A DNA stretch of 64,000 bases from Paenibacillus_AR mesotrionivorans. GTDB taxonomy: Bacteria > Bacillota > Bacilli > Paenibacillales > NBRC-103111. The stretch is from contig NZ_JBJURJ010000007.1 in NCBI RefSeq assembly GCF_046098205.1, positions 1 to 64,000 of the forward strand. The letters are read 5' to 3'. The position numbers and the translations under genes are program-made. Under the pieces are notes generated by a model. That model had not been told where the DNA came from and ran no database searches. It saw nothing but the letters and a program-made list of their open reading frames with translations. Positions 24,603 through 35,400 of the stretch are shown piece by piece (the stretch's first letter is position 1; every line of letters starts with the position of its first letter).

Positions 24603-24830
24603 ATGATGGCAATTATTTTTATCCTCTATTTGGAGAGCGCCGGTGCAGTCGTTCCGGATGACAGGAACGATGGGCAATCTCCACCGTTTTTCACAGATCC
24701 TTCCCAAATACCTACAGTCGATGGAACGGATATGACTTTTCATTGTTCTGTTGCTGCAGCTCCACACGCGACTCCCGCGGAAATTAATCAGGCCTCAATG
24801 AAAGGGGGAGTTGTTCAACACAAACCCTGA
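24603..24830 (+). pseudogene. Decayed fragment related to the giant protein gene
   Basis: The 75-codon frame encodes FFTDPSQIPTVDGTDMTFHC followed by SV. This aligns with FITDPDQIPIVGGTSLTINC and PV of the giant protein at about residue 1206 (nucleotides near 30100-30170), with 13 of 22 positions identical. Nothing before or after it makes a full domain. It is best read as the remnant of a second, mostly deleted copy of such a gene. It is followed by about 540 bases without coding signs. Confidence 0.6.
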
Positions 24831-25374
24831 GTTGGACGGTGGTATCGAACGTTTTTAAGTGATGTCCCTTGGGAAAAGTGGTAATAGAAGGAGGCATTTC
24901 CCGCGATGGGCTGCCTTTTTGTGGTGCGTGTGGGATGGATGGAGTTGTCGCGGTAGGTTTGATTGTGTTGCCAATCACGGTTTTATAAAGATTCTGCAAT
25001 TTGCAGAAATCGTTTTATGTTACTGGAGCTAGTGAAGATTTAATTCCGCAAGAGCAATTTAAGAGTCGAGCTTAGGGACGTGTAATTTTAAACCAAACAA
25101 TCTGCTTTCCGTTTGAATATGTCAAAATTACGACATAATTAAATAATGCCTAATTAATTGATAGATTATCCCAAATTTCGACATTATACAGCAAAAGAAG
25201 AGTTTATAATTATAAATGGATAATATTCTAATTAGTTCGAAAAGCGTCTTTAATATCCAACTAATGATAGCGCTTTATATGTACGGTAAAACTCTTTCAT
25301 GAAAGTCAGCCTGTGTTTATTAATTAATTGTCCAGCCAACAAATATTCTAGCTTTCATTATTATGGAGAGAAAG
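24831..25374. other. AT-rich noncoding stretch at the island's left side
   Basis: No gene, tRNA or clear repeat is visible. The base composition falls sharply to AT-rich from about 25080 onward, as in the following genes. Confidence 0.5.
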
Positions 25375-26043
25375 TTATCTTTTAGCTTCTGCCAGTGGGA
25401 TACCCGTTAAGGTATCAATGCCCTTCAATAGGATAGAGACAGCTTTGTCATTTATAAATATTACTTTCGTATCATTGTTGTAAGAACGAATAACTTCATT
25501 ACCTTTCTGTTCAGTGTTTATGGGAGAACCCCAGAAGGTTTCAAACTTTGATTCATTCATCGTTACTCTTAAGATATTATTTTTAATTTGAAAAAGCGTT
25601 TTGGAGTCTTTTTCATCAAAGGATTGTCCTGAAGGGATGGTTAGCATGCGATTTGTTCTGGAGAATTGATAATATCCAGCAGGAGTTTTAATAATGACGA
25701 TGTTAAATATATGTCTTTCATTAAAGGTGAGTAAGCCTTTTCCTGCTTTACTCTCAGGCAAGTAATTCGTCATATTTTCCATAAAATAGTACTTTTCTAT
25801 AAGTGGAGCATTTTCAAATTGATCGTCAGATAAGAGAGGAAGAACCTCTCCTGTTTTATCGGCTAGCTCAGGAATCCCCCCCCTAATAAATGGATAATCG
25901 ATGGATATCATAGCAATGTATTCTTTTAGATCTATCAATAAATCCCCTTCTTCATCATTCAGGTCGGTTATTTTGAGGAAAATTAGAATAAAAACTGTAA
26001 AAATCAAGATAGTCAATAAAATATATATAGACTTATTTTTCAT
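25375..26043 (-). CDS. Membrane-anchored protein of unknown function
   Basis: 222 residues. One strong N-terminal membrane segment (about residues 5-24, SIYILLTILIFTVFILIFLK) is followed by an outward-facing soluble domain of about 195 residues with no motif I recognise. GGAGGA lies 8 bases before the ATG on the minus strand. A decayed duplicate (26077-26392) sits directly upstream, and both point away from the giant secreted protein gene. The composition is AT-rich like that gene. A role linked to the giant protein, such as a cell-bound inhibitor or immunity factor, is only a guess from position. Confidence 0.75.
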   Translation of the reverse strand: MKNKSIYILLTILIFTVFILIFLKITDLNDEEGDLLIDLKEYIAMISIDYPFIRGGIPELADKTGEVLPLLSDDQFENAPLIEKYYFMENMTNYLPESKAGKGLLTFNERHIFNIVIIKTPAGYYQFSRTNRMLTIPSGQSFDEKDSKTLFQIKNNILRVTMNESKFETFWGSPINTEQKGNEVIRSYNNDTKVIFINDKAVSILLKGIDTLTGIPLAEAKR

Positions 26044-26076
26044 CTATTTTTTCCTCCATATGACTGATTGGATTAT

Positions 26077-26392
26077 TCAATCGCCAAAATCACCATCCAG
26101 AGTGTCCACGCCTTTCAGGTAATTGGAGGTTACCTTGTTATCAATAAATGTAACGACTACTTCATTACTATAAGTATTAATGATCTTGTCCCCTTTTTCG
26201 GTCTAAATGGGAATCGCCCAATTGTGCCAAACCTTTAGTTGATCATCGTTAAGTATTACGGACTTGTTTTATCCTATATAGAGTATGATAGTTGGCTTTA
26301 TTAAAAGTTATCTCAGAGAGAAGAGTCAATGTGTGCGAGCTTTTCAAGAATAAAATTAGAATGAATACGATAAAGTCCCGCTTTTTATTCAT
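26077..26392 (-). pseudogene. Decayed, internally deleted copy of the 222-residue membrane protein gene
   Basis: Translating the minus strand gives VTFIDNKVTSNYLKGVDTLD (then G), which matches VIFINDKAVSILLKGIDTLT (then G) of the intact neighbour, 12 of 21 identical. It is preceded by an in-frame TAG and a region like the neighbour's middle (KVWHNWAIPI for FETFWGSPI). The 5' part still has GGAGGGG, an ATG at 26392 and a hydrophobic start (NKKRDFIVFILILFLK). Most of the central domain is missing. It is a tandem duplicate in decay. Confidence 0.75.
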
Positions 26393-26420
26393 TAATCCCC
26401 CCCTCCAAACATTAGATTTT

Positions 26421-26438
26421 ATACAATTATTGTATAAT
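26421..26438 (+). promoter_or_regulatory. Promoter and palindrome before the giant gene
   Basis: TATAAT at 26433-26438 is a consensus -10 without a clear -35. ATACAAT-T-ATTGTAT (26421-26435) is a 15-base palindrome overlapping it, a possible operator. The region is AT-rich, so chance palindromes are likely. Confidence 0.4.
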
Positions 26439-26495
26439 TTTAAATGATAAAAATGCAAGTAACATTATGACTATCTCTAAGGAGGAAAGAAACAA

Positions 26496-29400
26496 TTGAA
26501 AAAACTGATATCTTTATTTATGTGCATGTTATTGATAATAATGGAATTATCTCCTCTGGTTCTAAGTAATTTAATAAGTAGTGCTTATGCAGATAATCTA
26601 GATATGGCAAATCTAAATCAAGATGAAGTGCCTTATTTTAAAGATCAAGTCTCTTCTGTAGCCAATTCTACATATACTGAACCTACTGTAATTTCTGGTA
26701 CGTATAGTTCTACCCCTATACTATTTCCTTCCACATCCGTAACAACCGATACATATAATAAATTGCCAACTTTAAAGTATATAGTCACTTATGCTTCTAT
26801 TGATAGAAAACAAAATAAAAAGGCAATGAAGTTTTTTCGAAAAAGTGAGACTAGCAAAGTGTTAAGAAGCTTCAAAAATATTCCTCAGGAACTCATGCTC
26901 TTATCTGAACCGGAATTAGCAGAATTGAGGATGAATCCAGATATCATTAATGTTGAACCAGATTATTCGGTTTCCCTTTCTGGGGTGGAGAACTCTTCGA
27001 ATGAGGCCACTACGCTGTCTTATGAGGGATTAAACGGAGAGCAGTTGTTTAGTATGAAAGCTAATGGTCAGGGGATAAGGGTTGGAATTATTGATTCCGG
27101 AATAGATATCCATCATCCTGATCTTCTCGTTAGTGGCGGTGTTTCTTTACTGGATGATACATATAATGATGCCAATGGGCACGGCACGGAAATTGCAGGT
27201 ATTATTGCGGCTCAACTCAATGATTTTGGTATAAAAGGACTGGCACCAAACGCAGAAGTTTACGCGTTGAAAGCATTTAATGCAAGCGGTACTGCGTCAC
27301 ATAGTGACATTATTGCGGCAATTGATTGGGCAATTGAAAATCATATCAATATCCTTAATATGAGCTTTGGGGGAAAGGAGAATGGACAAGCACTTCAAAG
27401 CGCCACCCAAGCCGCTTGGGATGCCGGCATTTTGCTTGTCTCTGCATCAGGAAATAAAGGACAGTCTACTATTGAATATCCTGCTGCCTATTCTTCCGTT
27501 ATGGCAGTTGGTGCAGTGAACAATGATTTAACTCTGGCACCATTCTCTAACTATGGCGATAAGCTTGAATTGGTTTCATTCGGTTCAAATATTTACACAA
27601 CAACATTAAATTCTTCATACCGATTAGTATCAGGGACTTCATATGCAGCGGCACAGGTTACAGCTTCAGCAGCAGCTCTGTGGTCCTATCATCCTGATTG
27701 GAATGCTGAAATGGTAAGAACTGCTCTGCTCAATTCGTCAACTGCCATTGGCGAACAAAATATGTTTGGATACGGCTTGGTAAATCCTTTAGGTGCAGTA
27801 AAAGGTCAATTTCCAAGGGACGTTACTGTTGATTTCGAAGGGACAGTAAGTGGGGCTGTTTATGGAAATTTCTTTACTAAGTTGTCTTATTTAAATAAAA
27901 CACCCCAAGATCCTTATACTATGAAACAGGGACAAATCACACGCTTTTCTGTAACTTCGGAGGATGATATTGTAGATTATTATACAGGTGTATTTAATTC
28001 GGAAAATGTAAAAATACAAGAAAAGTATGTTTCTTCCGGTACGGGTCTGCTGCCAGCTGGTTCATTGCTTTTTCATGATTTCATTACGAATGCTTCAACG
28101 CCTGTTGGGACATATACAGTTAAAATATCGCCTTGCTTTGATACTTCTGGTGGTATATACGGCTGCCCGAAAGATTCGGCTATAAAGTGGGATGTAATTT
28201 TGGAGCCTCCCGTAGGACCCGATACAGAAAAGCCTAACATTCAATCACTTAAGCCCGATCAAACATACTTTGAACTTTATAAACCGATTACACTTCGTGC
28301 CTCAGCAAGTGATAATCGCGGTGTCAAAAAAATGACTTTTTGGTACAGCATTGAATTGAGTAATGGAGAATGGGGATCGGATTATTATATTGGGGAAACT
28401 CCCAATTCCCCCGTTTCAACTAACATGACAAGTTCTATAGACTGGACTCCTACTCAGAATGGAGGCTATTACAGGTTTAAGGTAGTAGCGTATGACGAAG
28501 CGGGGAACAGTTCTTGGTACAGCACTGGCCAAAAATTCTATGTAAATCCAGATATAACACCACCCAGAGTAGGGCTTAGTTATGATCAGAGCGCCCGATT
28601 AATGAGCAATTATGAAATTCCCATTTCTTTTTCTGCTTTTGATGATGGCGGAATTAGTGAGATGTATCTTCGTATCTACCAAGCAAATGATCCAGAAAGT
28701 CAGTTTGATTTAAATAATAACAATATTGAATGCAAATTGAATAGTTCTGTTACCGACAAGTTAATTGGTGGGTATGGTACGTTTTCATGGCTTGCTTATA
28801 CTTCGGGATGGCATCGAATTAGTATTGTTGCTGTAGATGGAAATGGAAATAAGACAGAAGAAATGATAACTCCGCACTCTTTTACAGATATCTATATAGC
28901 TACTCCAACGGTTGTTTTTGTACCAGGATTTTTAAATACGAGGTTAAAAAGTGGTGGACAAACTGCTTGGATACCTGATGAACTTTTAGACAGTTATGGT
29001 GAAATGAAAAAATTTAATCGAGTTGTTACTGAGATGAATCTATCCACCATTGTCAGTAAACTAACCTCCATATTATTAATGGATAATAACGGCAATTCCT
29101 ACAATGATGTATCCACTTTCGGTATTATTCAAGATGGACCTGCCAAGGATGTTGGAACGTTACTTTATAATTTACGACGCGAAGGAATAAATGTAGCAGA
29201 AGTAGCCTATGACTGGAGATTAGATGTTACAAGCAATGAGGTACAAAATGCTATAGCTTCAACTGTGGAGAGAGCGTTACAAAAAACACATGGCCAACCT
29301 ATATCGATAGTTACTTATAGTATGGGGGCATTGCCTGTAAGAAAATTCTTATTGGATCATCAATATGAACAAGGAATGAACATTGATTCTTTGATTAATA

Positions 29401-32400
29401 TTGCTCCCCCATCTTTAGGAACTTTCTATGGATTCAAAGGAATTGAGATGGGTGATGACCTTGGTATTATTAACTCAAATGGATTTTTTACTGATGCCAT
29501 AAACAGTGGGGTTATCAAGCCTTTCCTTCATAATATGGCATCTGTGTATCAATTAATGCCAGGAGAACTGTACAACACTATTTATCAAGATAAGTTAGGG
29601 CAACAAGCGTTCTATACAGATAATAAAAGTGTACAGAATTATTCCGAACTGCTTATATATATGGATAATAATGAAAGTTTCAATTCTAAATTAATTGAAA
29701 GGGGCCGAACATTCAGAAGTTTTATTGAGGATAGCGGACATTATGTTAAGCCGGAAATCAAAAAGTTTGTATTTGCGGGTTATAAAAGAAATTTTGAAAG
29801 TTCCAATCCAGATTTATGGGAAAAAGCCGATCCAGGGGCCGATATTATAGGTATGAGTAGGAGCTATAAGTATAGATACGGTTATGAAAATGCCCCAATT
29901 AACTTCCCCATCCCTTATAAAGACACCTTTTATCATGGGGTTGGAGATGGAGTGGTGCCGCTGAAGAGCGCTTCTTTCCGTTTTGAACGCGATACTAATG
30001 TATATTATGTTGGAAGGATGCATACTTCTATTGTTGGAGACGGTAAGGTTAATTCTGCTATCAAAGAAATAGTTTTAACGGGAGCAACTACCCAACAATT
30101 TATTACTGATCCTGATCAAATCCCAATAGTAGGCGGAACCAGCCTGACTATTAACTGCCCAGTAAATGTATCTGTTCACGATGCCAATGGAAATTATGCT
30201 GGCCTTGATGAAAATGGATCTCTGGTAAACAATATATCGGAATTAAGTTATGACATTATCGGAGAAACAAAAACACTATTTGTTCCTGAGGGAGTTAATC
30301 TTGATATTAATATTAATGGCTATGACACTGGAACGATGGATATAGATTTCATCGACTATGAAAAAGACAAGCCGATTACTGCCAACACAATTATTGATGT
30401 GAGGATTATAAACGGAACGAAGCTTTCCTTTTCGTTTAATGCGTTAATCGAAGATAACAAGGACGTTAATATTCTCTATGACTTCCGCGGCGATGGGCAA
30501 ACTACGGTGCTTCACCCTGGTCAACAAATTCCGTTTGATCAACTAATGAATGATGAGGTTCCTCCTGTTTCTATCCTTTTGATTGAACCCGCTTTACACA
30601 ACAACTGGACCGGGGGAGGTGCGGTCATTTCATTGTCGGCAACAGATGCAGCCAGCGGGGTTTCAGGCATCTATTATCAACTTGATGGGGGACCCGAAAC
30701 GGAGTATAAGGCACCTTTCACGGTTGAAGGTGCAGGAGGACATGAAATAACTTATTTTGCTATGGACTATTCTGGGAATATTGAAGAACGTCGTACTCAG
30801 ATTGTTCAAATTGATATGACTGCGCCTGGAAAACCTTTGATTGTCCCAACCACTACTGATTGGACCAATCAAGATGTTCTACTGACCATTATCCATGGGG
30901 AGGATATGGGAAGCGGTGCCCACAAAAGCCAATACAAAATCGGAGCTGAAGGCCAATGGCACGATTACACGGAACCATTTACAGTATCAGATGATGGGGC
31001 AAATACTATCTTTGCGCGGACTCTCGACTGGGCGGGAAATGTCAGTGAAGAAGTAAATGTTACTGTTCTTATCGATAAAGTAGCTCCTAACGTACCTACG
31101 ATTGAGGCCACTACAACCGATTGGACCTTTCAGGATGTGACAGTGGAGCTTACTGGTGGTCTGGACTTCGGAAGCGGTCTAAAGGAGCTTCAATACAAGC
31201 TGGGTCCTACTGAAAATTGGGCCACCTACAGCGGACCTATGGTGATAACAGCGGAAGGCCTAACTGAAATTCAGGCGCGCGCAGTGGATATTGCCGGAAA
31301 TTTGAGCAGGGAATCTGCCATTTCGGTAAAGATTGATAAAGTTGCTCCGACTTCACCTCGAATTGAAGTTTCCACTAAAGAGTGGACGAACCAAACCGTG
31401 GTTATGGAAGTGATTCAGGGGACGGATGACCGAAGCGGGATTAAGAAGACTCAATATAAAATTGGTTCAGCCGGAAATTGGATGGATTATTCAGTAAAAG
31501 TATCTTTGGAAGCTGATGGCGAGTATGACATTTTTGCAAGGTCGCTGGACCATGCAGGCAATATCAGTACAGAAGCTTGGACAACGGTGAGGATTGACAA
31601 GACTGCCCCATCAGTTCCAGCACTGGCACCATCTCAAAGCGGATGGACCAACCAGGATGTTGCCGTTACGCTGACTGCAGGTACTGATGTATTAAGCGGT
31701 GTTCTCAAAAGTCAGTATCGAATTGGGGAACAGGATACTTGGAAGGACTATGTGAACCCTATCCTCATTCATGAAGAGGGTGTACATTCCGTAAATGCCA
31801 GGACCCTGGATGTAGCCGGGAATATCAGCCAACTCGTGTCTATCAATGTCAAAATTGATAGGACGCCTCCTTCCACACCTACAGAATTGGAACTTACCGG
31901 AAAGAATGAAACAAGCGCCTATTTTGAATTTCAGGCTGCCGCAGATAATTTAAGTGAAATTACCTATGAAATACATGTCAATGATACTTGGACAAGGGAT
32001 GAGTCCAAAACAGTGGTTGGATTGCATTCACTTAGAACGAACACCTATCACCATATTCAAGTGAGGGCGAGAGATGAAGCGGGCAACCTTTCCGCATTGT
32101 CTGCCCCTATAGAGGTTCTGACTAATAATCCGATTTCTCATCGTAACGGCTCTACGTTGCTGTTGCATATGGATGGTACTGTTTGGGCATGGGGAAATAA
32201 CCGAAATGGTCAAGCCGGTGATGGAACAATGGCCAGCGTGAAAACCACTGCTGGAAAGGTGAAAGGACTGGATTCAGTGGTTGCTGTGTCTGCAGGAGCC
32301 TACGACGAATATGGCGAAGACATTAATTATAGTGTTGCGTTAAAACGGGACGGGACAGTTTGGGTTTGGGGCAATCAAAAGGGATACGGATATATTGTTC

Positions 32401-35400
32401 CTGTTCCGGTTATCAACTCGTTGCCCGTACAAATTCCGGGACTGGATTCTGTTAATGCCATTGATGCGAACGGTAGCAGCATATACGCTGTTAAAGCAGA
32501 TGGAACTGTATGGAAGTGGGGTTTTGAAAGAACGCTTGAGCAATTGAATATTACTGACGCTATTGGAGTTTATAATGGAATTGTACTGAAACGAGACGGA
32601 ACTGCCTGGACAGAGGACCTTTATTATAGATTCAATCAGATTTCCGGAATCGATAACATTTCTGTAGTAGCTGGTAGCTCCTCAACCTTATTCTTAAAGG
32701 AGGATGGCACTGTTTGGGAGCCGGAAATAAACAACAATCAATATCAAGTGTCCAAGGTCACATTTCCTGAAAACGTAAAAATTATTGCAATTGCTACTGA
32801 TGAGGAGAGATTCGTGGAAAAAACTAACTTTGCTTTATCAGACCAGGGGGAGGTTTGGATTTGGGGTTTGCACACTGAATATGTATACAGGGCTGGAGAC
32901 GGAGCTTTGTCAGAAAATCAACTCTATATTGATGTGCCAAGGAAAGAGAAGATTGGGCAAGCCTCCTCTCTTTCAGGAAACCGCTACAGCTATGTAATTG
33001 CAAAGGAGGGTGATAAGCAGGCAATTTGGACCTATGGCAGAAACTATAGGGGGGAGCACGGAAACGGGACAACAGAAACATACTATGGATCTACGAAAAT
33101 GCTATATAACACAAAACCCTTAACCGCTTTTATTTCCGCAACCAAGGGTACTTTAAATGCTCCTTATGAAGTGACAATAGCGGACGGCAGGGTATATTGG
33201 CACCTTGAGGATGCAGTCCAGACCGTTTTTACAGCTTACCAGCTTCAAGTCCTAGATGAACGTGGAGAACAAATTGTTTTTGACACCGGTATTCAAAACC
33301 GAGTGTCTTCCTCCTCTGCCTGGAGCTACCGCATTCATACAGAGGATTTGCCTGAGAATCAGATCATGCAGTATAGGGTGCGGGTTAAGGATTCTGATGA
33401 TTACTGGTCAGATTGGTCGGAAGCAGGGTGGCTTCGGGTTGAGCCTGCTGCTGTTTCGGGCGAGGTTGCCGGATCCGGTTCGCATAGTCTGTTGTTGAAG
33501 GAGGATGGGACTGTATGGGCCTGGGGAAGAAATGAAAATGGGGAGCTTGGTGATAGGACAACGATGAATCGTTCCACCCCTGTTCAAGTGGAGGGTTTTG
33601 ATAAGGTTATCCATATTCGTGCCGGCAATGGATACAGTATGGCAATAAAACAAGATGGAACTCTCTGGGGATGGGGAAATTCTGAAACTATTCCTCAATT
33701 ATTAGGGCAAGAAAATACGGAAGGGTTTGGTTATGGAGGTGTTTATTCCAGAATTGTTGCCATTAACCAAACTGGAGATGTTAAGTATGATTGGCCATTG
33801 ATAAAAACTGAATACTCATCAGCTGTTTACGACAAAGCAATTTTGACGGATTCGGGTGATGTATTCTTTACTAAAAATTCGGGGCAGATCTCATACTCTA
33901 AACTTGTGCTCCAGGATGTTATCGATATTGCCGTCGGAGCAGATCACTATCTGGCACTTAAGCATGATGGTACTGTATGGGCCTGGGGAAAGAATCAGGA
34001 TGGGCAATTGGGTATTGGAATCAAAGAGGGGTCAAACTATCATGATACACCTGTCCTTGTTGAAGGGATTCCACCTATACGCAAGATATTTGCTAAAGAA
34101 AATTCCAGTAAAGCAATTGACCAGTTGGGTGTAATATGGAACTGGGGTCGGCTTTATGGGCTTGAAACACAGGGATCAGACAATCCTTATCCGACTTTGA
34201 TGTCTAAAGCAACTCCCCAAGTTATTAATTCCATGGAAGGATTTAAAACATTGGCGATAGGCAGTGAAAATCACCTTATTGCTTATCGAAATGATGACGA
34301 CCTATATGGTTCAGGGTTAAACTTGTATGGTAGTTTGGGAGATGGAACGCAGAAGCTCTCTCTATTTACCAAAGTGGCGCATACTCCTTTACCCATGCCT
34401 GTAGCTCGTTTAACTGTTCGTGAAATTGAAGCAATATTATCTTGGGATGGAGTCCCTGGTGCAACTCACTATTTCATCCAAGTGGATAATGGAGCGGTGG
34501 AGAGGATTTCCGGGACTTCATATTACGCAAGAGGCCTTTCTGCAGGCGTAGAGCATATATTCCAAGTCCAGGCGGTATCAGCTGACAATGCCAGTGCTTG
34601 GACAAAAGTACCCTTCTTCACATTGCCAGATGTTCCCCGTTTGATCGATAGCAGTTCTACCAGTTCGTCCATTCAGCTTAACTGGGCCTCAATTGTTGGA
34701 GCCGACAGTTACGAGGTTGAGGTGAATGGCATTGTTGGCGCGGCAAGTGGAAACAGCTTCCTTCAAACAGGGCTTCTGCCAAACAGCCTCTATGAAATTC
34801 GGGTCCGTTCTATTGGCAAGAGCGGTTATAGTGATTGGAGCATTCCGTTGAAGGTGCAAACAAGGCTTGTAACTCCAGTGCTCAAAAGGGATATCTCGAA
34901 CGCTTCATCTATTACCTTGAGTTGGACTGCGACTTCTGGGGCGACTGGGTATAACATTAAAGCGGATGATCGGGTAATTGAGCTTGGCGGTGTGACATCG
35001 TTTACGGATAGCAGCCTGGAGCCCAACTCCCCTCATTCCTATCAGGTGCAAGCTGTGTTGCCTACGAATTGGAGCGACTGGAGCGAGATGATGAGCACGT
35101 CAACAGCGCCTGGCCGCCCCAATGCTAGTTCAATCTCTGGAAGCTCATTCATTGAGGTTAAGTGGCCGCCTGTTGTTGGTGCAGTCGGATATGATGTCGA
35201 GTTTGACGGAACGGTGGAATCAGTATCCGGGGAAAGCTACAAGAAGGAAGAGCTTTCTCCTAATTCCAGCCATACGATTCGTATACGTGCCAGAAACGAC
35301 ATCGGAACTGGAGATTGGGGAACTCCGATTCAAGCTTTGACCAGGCTGGCATCGGTTACTATTGACAGCACTTCTTCCACCAGTTCTTCTATCACGCTGG

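Noticed and set aside
26421..26438. Firm operator claim for the ATACAAT/ATTGTAT palindrome
   Set aside because: In such AT-rich DNA a palindrome of this size is likely by chance; kept only as a low-confidence site.
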